From assembly GCA_027214125.1 (NCBI GenBank), contig JAPWHF010000011.1, positions 62,001 to 126,000 of the forward strand: a stretch of 64,000 bases of DNA, written 5' to 3'. Position numbers and translations under genes: made by a program. This document shows, piece by piece, positions 46,035-54,712 of the stretch. The first letter of the stretch is position 1. Each line of letters opens with the position of its first letter. The notes below the pieces were generated by a model. The model was not told where the DNA came from. It saw only the letters and a program-made list of their open reading frames with translations, and searched no databases. The DNA is from Zoogloeaceae bacterium G21618-S1. GTDB taxonomy: Bacteria > Pseudomonadota > Gammaproteobacteria > Burkholderiales > Rhodocyclaceae.

Positions 46035-47132
46035 ATGCAGCCCATCGCCGACCCGATCGTCACCTTCCGCCATGTTCAGAAAAGCTATGACGGTGAAAAC
46101 CTGATCGTCAAGGATCTCAATCTGGATGTTGCCCAAGGCGAGTTCCTGACCCTGCTCGGCCCCTCGGGCTCGGGCAAGACCACCTGCCTGATGATGCTCG
46201 CCGGCTTCGAGACGCCAACCAGCGGCGAAATCTGTCTCGACGGCCAACGCATCGACACCGTGCCGCCGCACAAGCGCGGCATCGGCATGGTGTTCCAGAA
46301 TTACGCCTTGTTTCCGCACATGACCGTCGGCGAAAACCTGCGCTTTCCGCTCGCCGTGCGCAAGCTGCCGGCCGGCGAAATCGACGCCAAGGTCAAGCGG
46401 GCGCTGGAGATGGTGCAACTTCAGGAGTTCGCCAGCCGCTATCCACAACAACTCTCCGGTGGCCAGCAGCAACGCATCGCCCTGGCACGGGCGCTGGTCT
46501 TCGAGCCCAAGCTGGTGCTCATGGATGAGCCGCTCGGGGCGCTCGACAAGCAGCTGCGCGAGCACATGCAGTTGGAGATCAAACACATCCACCAGAGCCT
46601 CGGCGTGACCTTCGTTTTCGTCACCCACGACCAGGGCGAAGCGCTCACCATGAGTGACCGCATCGCCGTGTTCGACAAGGGCATCATCCAGCAAATCGAC
46701 CGCCCCGACGCCCTCTACGATGCGCCAGCCAATGCCTTTGTCGCCAGCTTCATCGGCGAAAACAACGCGCTTGACGGTCATATCGAGCATGACGACGGCG
46801 ACAGCTGCGGCGTGCGCCTGGCCGACGGCAGTTTTCTCAAGGCGGCCAACGGTGGCGTTGGCCGTGCGGGCGAGGCCGCAATGCTGTCGATCAGGCCGGA
46901 GCGGGTGCGCATCGTCGCCGACGCCGAGGGCGCCAACCGCCTGCCGGCCCAAGTCGAAGAGCTGATCTACCTGGGCGATCACCTGCGCATCCGCCTGCGC
47001 GTCGCCGGCAACACCAACTTCACCGTCAAGACCCCCGTTTCCCGGCTGGAGCGCAGCCCCGGCGCCGGGCAAAACGTACACGTCGAAATCGCCCCCGAGC
47101 ACATCCGGGCACTCACCCCCATGCCGGCGTAA
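46035..47132 (+). CDS. ABC transporter ATPase (PotA-type)
   Basis: The 365-residue product has Walker A GPSGSGKTTC (about 40-49), LSGGQQQRIALARAL, LVLMDEPLGALD and the C-terminal TOBE domain with MLSIRPERVRIV. It belongs to the spermidine/putrescine (PotA) group. The gene is first in a cluster with a binding protein, two permeases and GABA-degrading enzymes, so the substrate is probably GABA or a polyamine. AAAGGAG before ATG 46035 sets the start. Confidence 0.92.
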   Translation: MQPIADPIVTFRHVQKSYDGENLIVKDLNLDVAQGEFLTLLGPSGSGKTTCLMMLAGFETPTSGEICLDGQRIDTVPPHKRGIGMVFQNYALFPHMTVGENLRFPLAVRKLPAGEIDAKVKRALEMVQLQEFASRYPQQLSGGQQQRIALARALVFEPKLVLMDEPLGALDKQLREHMQLEIKHIHQSLGVTFVFVTHDQGEALTMSDRIAVFDKGIIQQIDRPDALYDAPANAFVASFIGENNALDGHIEHDDGDSCGVRLADGSFLKAANGGVGRAGEAAMLSIRPERVRIVADAEGANRLPAQVEELIYLGDHLRIRLRVAGNTNFTVKTPVSRLERSPGAGQNVHVEIAPEHIRALTPMPA

Positions 47133-47188
47133 TCCGGCACAGGCCTTCATCCCTCAGCCAAAACAGCAAGACCAAGGAGACATAACTC

Positions 47189-48214
47189 ATGAAGCTGACA
47201 TCCACCCTCGCCCTGCTCGGCACTGCCGTTCTGAGCAGCGCTGCCCACGCCGACATCACTGTCATTTCATTCGGCGGGGCCAACCAGAAGGCACAAGAAG
47301 CCGCCTTCTACGCGCCCTTCACGGCCAGCGGCGGCAAGATCATCGCTGGCGAATACAACGGCGAACAGGCCAAGATCAAGGCCATGGTCGAGACCAAGAA
47401 CGTGACCTGGGATGTAGTCGAAGTCGAATCGCCCGAACTGGCGCGCGGCTGCGAAGAGGGGCTCTATGAGAAGCTCGACTACAGCAAGATCGGTAACAAG
47501 GCCGACTATCTCGGCAAAGCCGTGGGAGACTGCGGCATCGGCATCTTCGTGTGGTCCACGGTGCTGGCCTACAACGCCGACAAACTCAAGGAAGCACCTG
47601 CCTCCTGGGCGGATTTCTGGGACGTCAAGCGCTTCCCCGGCAAGCGCGGCATGCGCAAGGGCGCCAAATTCACCCTCGAATTCGCCCTGCTCGCCGACGG
47701 CGTCAAGCCGGCCGATGTGTACACCGTGCTGGCCACCAAGGCCGGCGTCGATCGCGCCTTCAAGAAGCTCGACGAGATCAAGCCCCACATCCAGTGGTGG
47801 GAAGCCGGCGCCCAGCCGCCGCAGATGCTCGCCTCGGGCGATATGGTCATGAGCTCGGCCTACAACGGCCGCATCGCCGCCGCTCAAGCCGAAGGCAAAA
47901 ACCTCAAGATCGTCTGGAACGGCAGCGTCTATGACGTCGACTCCTGGGCGATTCCGTCGGGCTCGCCGCGCATCAAGGAAGCCTACGACTTCATCCGCTT
48001 CGCCAGCCAGGCCAAGGCACAGAGCAAGTACTCGGCGCTCATCCCCTACGGCCCCACGCATCAAGGCGCCGTCGCCATGATGGACCCCAAGATTGCCGCC
48101 GATCTGCCCACCGCGCCGGCCAACCTGAAAGGCGCGCTACCCAGCAACACCGAGTTCTGGGTCGAGTACGGCGAAGATCTGGAACAGCGCTTCAACGCCT
48201 GGGCCGCTCGCTAA
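47189..48214 (+). CDS. Periplasmic substrate-binding protein (PotD-like)
   Basis: The 341-residue product has a signal peptide (residues 1-22) and belongs to the PotD-like extracellular solute-binding family: ITVISFGGANQKAQEAAFY, WDVVEVESPEL, ASWADFWDVKRFPGKRGMRKG and DSWAIPSGSPRIKEAYDFI. It captures the transported substrate. A hairpin follows the gene, probably raising its mRNA level above the permease genes. Substrate inferred from gabD/gabT context. Confidence 0.9.
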   Translation: MKLTSTLALLGTAVLSSAAHADITVISFGGANQKAQEAAFYAPFTASGGKIIAGEYNGEQAKIKAMVETKNVTWDVVEVESPELARGCEEGLYEKLDYSKIGNKADYLGKAVGDCGIGIFVWSTVLAYNADKLKEAPASWADFWDVKRFPGKRGMRKGAKFTLEFALLADGVKPADVYTVLATKAGVDRAFKKLDEIKPHIQWWEAGAQPPQMLASGDMVMSSAYNGRIAAAQAEGKNLKIVWNGSVYDVDSWAIPSGSPRIKEAYDFIRFASQAKAQSKYSALIPYGPTHQGAVAMMDPKIAADLPTAPANLKGALPSNTEFWVEYGEDLEQRFNAWAAR

Positions 48215-48222
48215 GCCCATGC

Positions 48223-48254
48223 CTCGGACCAGCGAGAGTGCCCGCCGGTCCGAG
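48223..48254 (+). other. Intercistronic hairpin after the binding-protein gene
   Basis: CTCGGACC (48223-48230) and GGTCCGAG (48247-48254) are perfect 8-base arms with a 16-base loop, nine bases after the stop. No T-run follows. Such hairpins often protect the mRNA of binding-protein genes and reduce downstream expression. Confidence 0.6.
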
Positions 48255-48331
48255 ACCCGCTGATTTGTTGTCCTCGCGGCTCCGCCCTCCGCCCCCGTGG
48301 GCGGACCCGCCCCCCGCTTCGGAATACGCCC

Positions 48332-49591
48332 ATGTCGACTGACACCCTGACTCTTGGCGCCGCGTCGCCCGAGCCCATCGCCGGGCTCAAGCAGCGACTG
48401 CGTCGCGCCGAACGCCGACGCAAGCTGTTGTATGGCGCACTGATTGCGCCGCTGGCGCTGTTCCTGCTCGTTGCCTTTCTGTGGCCGATCGGCGCCTTGC
48501 TCATGCGCAGCATCGACAACCCCGAAGTGCGTGGCGTGCTGCCGCAAACCCTCGCCATTCTGGACACCTGGTCGGAAGACGACCTGCCCCCGGCCGAGGC
48601 CTACGCGGCACTGGCCAGCGAACTGGCAAGCTACAAAGGCACCCCGGAGTTGGGTGGCGCCGCCAAGCGTCTCAACCGCGAGACACCGGGCTATCGCTCG
48701 CTGATCATGAAAACCGCGCGCAAGATGCCGCTGGCCGAGGGTGTCGACCCGCAAGGCGCGCTGATGACCATCGACTCGCGCTGGAGCGACGTCGACATCT
48801 GGCACACCATCAAACGCACCGGCACGCCATACACCGCGTTTTACATGCTCTCGGCGCTCGATCTGGACATCCACGCCGACGGCAGCCTGTCCGCCACCCC
48901 GCCAGAAGAGGCAATCTATCTCGACATCCTCGCGCGGACCTTCTGGATGAGCCTGATCGTCGCCGTGTGCTGTTTGCTCCTCGGCTTCCCGGTCGCCTAC
49001 CTGATGGCCACCCTGCCGCAAGACAAAAGCAACACCCTGATGATTTTTGTCTTGCTGCCCTTCTGGACCTCGGTGCTGGTACGCGTCGCCGCCTGGATCG
49101 TGCTGTTGCAGAACGAAGGCCTGGTCAACCAGGCGCTGATGGCGCTGGGCATCACCGACGCCCCCTTGCAACTGGTGTTCAATCGCACCGGGGTGTACAT
49201 CGCCATGGTGCACATCCTGCTGCCCTTCATGGTGTTGCCGCTGTACTCGGTGATGAAAGGCATTTCGCCGGTCTACATGCGCGCCGCCATGTCGCTGGGC
49301 TGCCCGCCGTTCAAGAGCTTCTGGAAAGTGTATTTTCCTCAGACGCTGCCCGGCATTGGCGCCGGCACGCTGCTTGTGTTCATCATCTGCATGGGCTACT
49401 ACATCACGCCCGCGCTGCTGGGTGGTCCGCAGGAGCAGATGGTCAGCTACTTCATCGCCTTCTACACCAACCAGACCATCAACTGGGGCATGGCCGCCGC
49501 CCTGTCTACCGTGCTGCTCGCCGCCACCCTGGTGCTGTACGTGTTCTACGCCCGCCGGCTGGGGGCCAACCAGGCCCCGGCCGGGCGTTGA
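48332..49591 (+). CDS. ABC transporter permease (PotB-like)
   Basis: The 419-residue product is longer than usual PotB proteins (about 280) because a periplasmic insert of about 140 residues (roughly 55-200) lies between the first helix and the conserved permease core. The core carries the EAA-type loop YMRAAMSLGCPPFKSFWKVYFPQTLPGI. Similar long PotB-like permeases occur in GABA/polyamine-type systems. It lies 117 bases after the binding-protein gene and 12 before the second permease. Confidence 0.9.
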   Translation: MSTDTLTLGAASPEPIAGLKQRLRRAERRRKLLYGALIAPLALFLLVAFLWPIGALLMRSIDNPEVRGVLPQTLAILDTWSEDDLPPAEAYAALASELASYKGTPELGGAAKRLNRETPGYRSLIMKTARKMPLAEGVDPQGALMTIDSRWSDVDIWHTIKRTGTPYTAFYMLSALDLDIHADGSLSATPPEEAIYLDILARTFWMSLIVAVCCLLLGFPVAYLMATLPQDKSNTLMIFVLLPFWTSVLVRVAAWIVLLQNEGLVNQALMALGITDAPLQLVFNRTGVYIAMVHILLPFMVLPLYSVMKGISPVYMRAAMSLGCPPFKSFWKVYFPQTLPGIGAGTLLVFIICMGYYITPALLGGPQEQMVSYFIAFYTNQTINWGMAAALSTVLLAATLVLYVFYARRLGANQAPAGR

Positions 49592-49603
49592 GGAGTCCAT
49601 CGC

Positions 49604-50428
49604 ATGAACGCCTATGCTTCCCCCATCGAGCGCACCTGGCATATCGGCCTGCGCGTGCTGGTCGGTCTGGTGCTGGCCTTTCTGGTGCTGCCGATTCTGG
49701 TCATCATCCCGTTGTCCTTCAACGCCGACAGCTTCCTGATGTACCCGATGTCGGGTTACTCGCTGCGTTGGTACGAAGACTTCCTGACCTCACCTTCCTG
49801 GCAAAATGCACTCACCAACAGCCTGATCGTCTCGCCCGCGGCCACCGTTATCGCCATGACCCTGGGCACCCTCGCCTCGATTGGCCTGGTGCGCAGCAAC
49901 TTCCCCGGCAAGACGCTGCTGATGGCCATTCTCATCTCGCCGATGGTGGTGCCACTGGTGATCGTCGGTGTGGCCATGTACCTGTTCTTTTCGCCGCTCG
50001 GGCTGACCGGCACCTATACCGGACTGATCCTCTCGCATGCGGTACTCGGTGTGCCCTTTGTCATCACCACCGTCACCGCCACACTGCAAGGCTTCGACTT
50101 CAACATGGTGCGCGCCGCGTCCAGCCTCGGCGCCAATCCGGTCACCGCCTTCTTCCGCGTCACCCTGCCGCTGGTCGCACCCGGCGTGATTTCCGGCGGG
50201 CTGTTCGCCTTCGCCACCTCTTTCGACGAGGTGGTGGTCACCCTGTTCATGGCCAGCCCGCAGCAGGCCACCTTGCCGCGCCAGATGTTCGCCGGCATCC
50301 GCGAAAACATCAGCCCGACCATCGCCGCGGTAGCCACCATCCTGATCGTGCTGTCGACGCTGATGCTGATCACCCTCGAATGGCTGCGCCGGCGCAACGA
50401 ACGCCTGCGCGGCATCCGCCCCACCTGA
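49604..50428 (+). CDS. ABC transporter permease (PotC-like)
   Basis: The 274-residue product has six transmembrane helices and the EAA loop NMVRAASSLGANPVTAFFRVTLPLVAPGVISG. Together with the PotB-like protein it forms the membrane channel. The gene is 21 bases from gabD, so uptake and catabolism are co-expressed. Confidence 0.92.
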   Translation: MNAYASPIERTWHIGLRVLVGLVLAFLVLPILVIIPLSFNADSFLMYPMSGYSLRWYEDFLTSPSWQNALTNSLIVSPAATVIAMTLGTLASIGLVRSNFPGKTLLMAILISPMVVPLVIVGVAMYLFFSPLGLTGTYTGLILSHAVLGVPFVITTVTATLQGFDFNMVRAASSLGANPVTAFFRVTLPLVAPGVISGGLFAFATSFDEVVVTLFMASPQQATLPRQMFAGIRENISPTIAAVATILIVLSTLMLITLEWLRRRNERLRGIRPT

Positions 50429-50449
50429 CCCCCTTACGGAAGCAACATC

Positions 50450-51910
50450 ATGAGCCTGACTCTCAAGGACCCCGGCCTGTTCCGCACCCAGGCCTATATC
50501 GACGGCACCTGGCTTGACGCCGACACCGGCGAGACCCTGCCGGTGAGCAACCCCGCCACCGGCGAAACACTCGGCAGCGTGCCGCGCATGGGCGTGGACG
50601 AAACCCGCCGCGCCATCGCCGCCGCGGACGCCGCCTGGCCCGCCTGGCGCGCCCGCACCGCTGGCGACCGCGCCAAAGTGCTGCGTCGCTGGTTCGAGCT
50701 GATCGTCGCCAATCAGGAAGACCTGGCCGTGCTGATGACCGCCGAACAAGGCAAGCCGCTTACCGAAGCGCGCGGCGAAGTGCTGTATGCCGCCTCCTTC
50801 ATCGAGTGGTTCGCCGAGGAAGGCAAGCGCATCTACGGCGATGTGATCCCTGGTCACCAACCGGACAAGCGCATCGTCGTCACCAAAGAGCCGATCGGCG
50901 TGTGCGCCGCCATCACGCCGTGGAACTTCCCGGCCGCGATGATCACCCGCAAGGCCGGCCCGGCCCTGGCCGCCGGCTGCACCATGGTGCTCAAGCCGGC
51001 CAGCCAGACGCCGTTCTCGGCGCTTGCCCTGGCCGTGCTGGCCGAGCGCGCCGGCGTGCCCAAAGGCGTGTTCAGCGTGGTCACCGGCTCGGCCGCGGCC
51101 ATCGGCGGCGAGCTGACCGCCAACCCCACGGTGCGCAAGCTGACCTTCACCGGCTCGACCGAAATCGGCATCAAGCTGGCCGCCCAATGCGCGCCGACCA
51201 TTAAAAAGCTGTCGCTCGAACTCGGCGGCAACGCCCCCTTCATCGTCTTCGACGACGCCGACCTCGACGCCGCCGTGCAGGGCGCGATGGCCTCCAAATA
51301 CCGCAACGCCGGCCAGACCTGCGTATGTGCCAACCGCCTGCTGGTGCAGGACGGCGTGTACGACGCCTTCGCCGAAAAGCTGGCCGCCGCGGTGGCGGGG
51401 CTCAAGGTCGGCAACGGCAGTGACGACGGCACCACGCAAGGCCCGCTGATCGACATGGCCGCGGTCGAAAAGGTCGAAGAACACATCGCCGACGCCGTAG
51501 CCAAAGGCGCCCGCGTGATCGCCGGTGGCAAGCGTCACACGCTGGGCCGAACCTTCTTCGAGCCGACCATCCTCGCCGATGTCACCCCCGCCATGGCGGT
51601 CGCCCGCGAGGAGACCTTTGGCCCGGTGGCGCCGCTGTTCCGCTTCACCGACGAAGCCGAGGCCATCGCCATGGCCAATGACACCGAGTTCGGCCTGGCC
51701 GCCTATTTCTACGCCGAGGGCATGAACCGCGTGTGGCGGGTGTCAGGCGCGCTGGAGTACGGCATCGTCGGCATCAACACCGGCATCATCTCGACCGAAG
51801 TGGCGCCGTTCGGCGGCATGAAGTCGTCCGGCCTCGGCCGTGAAGGTTCGAAGTACGGCATCGAGGACTACCTCGAAATCAAATACCTGTGCATGGGCGG
51901 CGTGCAGTAA
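50450..51910 (+). CDS. gabD: Succinate-semialdehyde dehydrogenase
   Basis: The 486-residue product is an aldehyde dehydrogenase close to GabD: ITPWNFPAAMITRKAGPALAAGCTMVLKPASQTPFSA, catalytic Glu in LELGGNAPFIVFDDADLD (about 255) and catalytic Cys in NAGQTCVCANR (about 288). It oxidises succinate semialdehyde to succinate with NAD(P)+. It lies between the transporter and gabT, giving a complete GABA-to-succinate route. Confidence 0.94.
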   Translation: MSLTLKDPGLFRTQAYIDGTWLDADTGETLPVSNPATGETLGSVPRMGVDETRRAIAAADAAWPAWRARTAGDRAKVLRRWFELIVANQEDLAVLMTAEQGKPLTEARGEVLYAASFIEWFAEEGKRIYGDVIPGHQPDKRIVVTKEPIGVCAAITPWNFPAAMITRKAGPALAAGCTMVLKPASQTPFSALALAVLAERAGVPKGVFSVVTGSAAAIGGELTANPTVRKLTFTGSTEIGIKLAAQCAPTIKKLSLELGGNAPFIVFDDADLDAAVQGAMASKYRNAGQTCVCANRLLVQDGVYDAFAEKLAAAVAGLKVGNGSDDGTTQGPLIDMAAVEKVEEHIADAVAKGARVIAGGKRHTLGRTFFEPTILADVTPAMAVAREETFGPVAPLFRFTDEAEAIAMANDTEFGLAAYFYAEGMNRVWRVSGALEYGIVGINTGIISTEVAPFGGMKSSGLGREGSKYGIEDYLEIKYLCMGGVQ

Positions 51911-51941
51911 CGCGGCCAACAACAAACTCTCGGAGAACATC

Positions 51942-53243
51942 TTGAACGCAAACACCCAACTCCCCGGTCTGAGCAATGCCGAATTGCTCGAACGTCGTCA
52001 CAGCGCGCTGCCGCGCGGCGTCGGCCAGGCGCACGGCCTGTTCGCCAGCCGTGCCCTGAACGCCGAAGTGTGGGACGTCGAAGGCCGTCGTTACATCGAC
52101 TTCGTCGCCGGCATTGCGGTGGTCAACACCGGCCACAGCCATCCAGCCGTGGTCAAGGCCGTCGAGCAGCAACTGCACCAGTACAGCCACACCTGCTTCC
52201 AGGTCGTGGCCTATGACGGCTATCTGCGTCTAGCCGAACGCCTTAACACCCTGGCCCCCGGCGATTTCGCCAAGAAAGCCCTGCTCATGAGCACCGGCGC
52301 CGAAGCGGTCGAAAACGCCATCAAGATCGCCCGCGCCGCCACCGGCCGCCCCGGCGTCATCGCCTTCCAGGGCGCCTTCCACGGCCGCACCCTGCTGACC
52401 CTCGGCCTGACCGGCAAGATCATTCCCTACAAAGCCGGCGTCGGCCCCTTCCCGGCCGAGATCTACCACGCGCCTTACCCGTGCGCGCTGCACGGCGTGA
52501 GCGTGGACGACAGCCTGAAGGCCATCGAACAGCTGTTCAAATGCGACATCGAGGCCAATCGCGTCGCGGCCTTCATCGTCGAACCGGTGCAGGGCGAAGG
52601 CGGCTACACCCCGGCGCCGCCCGAGTTCCTGCAGCGCCTGCGCGCGCTGGCCGACGCCCACGGCATCCTGCTCATCGCCGACGAGATCCAGACCGGCATC
52701 GCCCGCACCGGCAAGCTCTTCGCCATGGAACACAGCGGCGTGGCCGCCGACATCACCACCCTGGCCAAGGGCCTGGGTGGCGGCTTCCCGATCTCTGCGG
52801 TGGTCGGTCGCGCCGAGATCATGGACGCCATCGCCCCCGGTGGCCTGGGCAGCACCTATGCCGGCCATCCGGGTGCCTGCGCCGCCGCCCATGCCGTGCT
52901 CGACATTGTCGAAGCCGAGCACTTGTGTGAGCGCGCCACCGAGATTGGCGCACACATGCAGGCCCGCCTGCGTGAAGTCGCCAAGAAGCACGTGAGCATC
53001 GGCGACGTGCGCGGCCTCGGTGCCATGGTCGCCGTGGAGTTCTTCGAGCAAGGCAACCCGGACAAGCCGGCTGCCGAGCTGACCCGCGCGGTCATCGCCG
53101 AAGCCTTCAAGCGCGGGCTGCTGCTGCTGTCCTGCGGCACCTATGGCAACGTGCTGCGCCTGATGGCGCCGCTGACCATCGAACAGGGCACGCTCGACGA
53201 GGGGCTGGACATCCTCTCGGCGGCGATCGACGCAGTCAGCTGA
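51942..53243 (+). CDS. gabT: 4-aminobutyrate aminotransferase (TTG start)
   Basis: The 433-residue product is a class III aminotransferase: LMSTGAEAVENAIKIARAATGRPGVIAFQGAFHGRTL, EPVQGEGGY, LIADEIQTGIARTG and the PLP lysine in TTLAKGLGGGFPISAVVG. It converts GABA and 2-oxoglutarate to succinate semialdehyde and glutamate. No ATG fits the N-terminus; TTG at 51942 has GGAG six bases upstream, so TTG is the likely start. It ends the cluster at a terminator. Confidence 0.93.
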   Translation: MNANTQLPGLSNAELLERRHSALPRGVGQAHGLFASRALNAEVWDVEGRRYIDFVAGIAVVNTGHSHPAVVKAVEQQLHQYSHTCFQVVAYDGYLRLAERLNTLAPGDFAKKALLMSTGAEAVENAIKIARAATGRPGVIAFQGAFHGRTLLTLGLTGKIIPYKAGVGPFPAEIYHAPYPCALHGVSVDDSLKAIEQLFKCDIEANRVAAFIVEPVQGEGGYTPAPPEFLQRLRALADAHGILLIADEIQTGIARTGKLFAMEHSGVAADITTLAKGLGGGFPISAVVGRAEIMDAIAPGGLGSTYAGHPGACAAAHAVLDIVEAEHLCERATEIGAHMQARLREVAKKHVSIGDVRGLGAMVAVEFFEQGNPDKPAAELTRAVIAEAFKRGLLLLSCGTYGNVLRLMAPLTIEQGTLDEGLDILSAAIDAVS

Positions 53244-53290
53244 GAAGGCGTCTGCCCCGCCCGCTGGATGCACCGCCTCGGCAACACAAC

Positions 53291-53324
53291 ACAGCCGGCC
53301 CCCTGCGGGTGCCGGCTGTTTTTG
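53291..53324 (+). terminator. Rho-independent terminator after gabT
   Basis: ACAGCCGGC (53291-53299) and GCCGGCTGT (53311-53319) form a 9-bp stem followed by TTTTT, 47 bases after the gabT stop. Confidence 0.9.
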
Positions 53325-53500
53325 TAACATCATCTTTACAGTTGTAACGATCCAGAACTCGGCGCGCGCATGCCGGTCACATTTGCGTTCCATAGTGCCA
53401 ACATTGGGGCTTGAAGTTTTTGCCAACGCCCCCATGTAGCCTCGACCGACCCTGACCCGCCCGCCGGCCACCTAGAGCCAGCGGCGACCTGGAGCACCGC

Positions 53501-53938
53501 ATGACCCGTAGATCGGAAAGCAACGTCCGCAAGATTCTCAGCACCGCCGCCATGGCGCTGGCTGTACCCACCGCCGCCTCCGCAGCCACCTCGCCCGCGC
53601 CCGCCATGACCGAGAAGCCCTCGGTCAGCAGCTCTGCCGCCAAGCGCAGCACCCGCCCGAACGGCAGCGACGAGGCGCATCCGGAGCTGTTCCCGCTCAA
53701 GCTGCGCCCGGCCGCAAGCGCCGGCACCGAAGCGGCCGAAAAGGCCATCCAGGTGAAGGTGCTGGACGCCGCCGGCCGCCGCATTTTGCTGGCACGCGCG
53801 CATGGCAACATCACGCTGGGCCCGCTGCCTGCCGGCGAGTACACCCTGCAGCTGTGCTCGGGCACCTCGATGGAAGAGCACGCGCTCAAGCTCGGCGCCG
53901 GCAAGCGCGGGCTGTTGCGCTACGAACTCGGCGCCTGA
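53501..53938 (+). CDS. Hypothetical secreted protein beside the sortase locus
   Basis: The 145-residue product has an N-terminal signal (MALAVPTAASA region, about residues 18-28), a Ser/Pro/Ala-rich linker and a small beta domain (VKVLDAAGRRILLARAHGNITLGPLPAGEYTLQLCSG), which looks like a carboxypeptidase-regulatory or SpaA-like fold. No family is recognised. GGAGC precedes ATG 53501. It converges with the sortase gene, with a shared hairpin terminator between them. Confidence 0.7.
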   Translation: MTRRSESNVRKILSTAAMALAVPTAASAATSPAPAMTEKPSVSSSAAKRSTRPNGSDEAHPELFPLKLRPAASAGTEAAEKAIQVKVLDAAGRRILLARAHGNITLGPLPAGEYTLQLCSGTSMEEHALKLGAGKRGLLRYELGA

Positions 53939-53964
53939 TCGGCGCACGCGCTTCGCATCAAACA

Positions 53965-53990
53965 CAAAGGCGCCCAAGTGGGCGCCTTTG
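53965..53990. terminator. Hairpin terminator between convergent genes
   Basis: CAAAGGCGCCC (53965-53975) and GGGCGCCTTTG (53980-53990) form an 11-bp perfect stem with loop AAGT, 26 bases after the plus-strand stop and 24 before the minus-strand sortase stop. Confidence 0.75.
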
Positions 53991-54013
53991 TCCTTGTCGT
54001 CTTCGGCAGACCG

Positions 54014-54709
54014 CTATAGGCGCTCGCTCGCCCCGACTTGGTCCGCGGTCACCACATAACGCAGCGGACCGCCCGCGCGCAGCGCGTTGAAGGGGTAGCA
54101 GGTCACCAGCGTGAGGCGATGCGCGTCCGGCGCCGAGACCAGCACGCCGGTGTCGGACTTGTCGACCACGCGTTGATCGGTGATGCGATAGGTCGCCACC
54201 TCACCCGTCGGCATTTCCACCTCGACGGCCTCACCCGCCTGCACCCACTCCAGAAAAGCGAAGTGCGTGTCGCGATGACCGCCAATCACGCTATTGCCCA
54301 CCGCGCCGGGATCGGCGGTGCCAAACACGTGCCCCGGCCCGAAGGCCAGACTGCGCCCCTGACTGCCCGCCAGCACATACAACTCGACGCCACGCGCCGG
54401 CACGCTCAGCCGGGCCACCGGCCAGGTGTCGGCCCACGGCCAGGGTTTGACTTGCGTCTGGCCGGCCAGCGTCTTCTGCCAGGCCTGGCTGATCAAGGTC
54501 TGCGCCAGCCAGGCCTTGGCGTGGATGTAGCCGGCCTGACCGAATTGCGACAGCGCGACCACCAGGCTGATGGCAGCAATCGCCTTGATACTCCACGACG
54601 CAAATCGCTGACGGCGCGGCACGACGGCCTCCCGGCAGGTCGGCGCCGGCCAGGCGCACTCGACGCCAAGAAATTCATGGTGGCTGCAGTTATGGCATAC
54701 GGTGCTCAT
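54014..54709 (-). CDS. Class GN sortase (proteobacterial dedicated sortase)
   Basis: The 231-residue product is a sortase with His145 (GGHRDTHF), catalytic Cys204 (TLVTCYPF) and Arg217 (GGPLRYVV), and one N-terminal membrane helix (about 41-61). It should cleave and attach the adjacent VIT/vWA protein. AAGGGG before ATG 54709 supports this start, which gives an unusual cytoplasmic Cys/His-rich leader: CHNCSHHEF, then Cys18 and Cys25. The gene starts three bases after the target gene, so both are made together. Confidence 0.92.
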   Translation of the reverse strand: MSTVCHNCSHHEFLGVECAWPAPTCREAVVPRRQRFASWSIKAIAAISLVVALSQFGQAGYIHAKAWLAQTLISQAWQKTLAGQTQVKPWPWADTWPVARLSVPARGVELYVLAGSQGRSLAFGPGHVFGTADPGAVGNSVIGGHRDTHFAFLEWVQAGEAVEVEMPTGEVATYRITDQRVVDKSDTGVLVSAPDAHRLTLVTCYPFNALRAGGPLRYVVTADQVGASERL

Positions 54710-54712
54710 GAT

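Noticed and set aside
48137-51538. Open frames on the minus strand opposite the permease and gabD genes
   Set aside because: Antisense shadows; Gly/His-rich translations without motifs, while the plus-strand genes have full family motifs.
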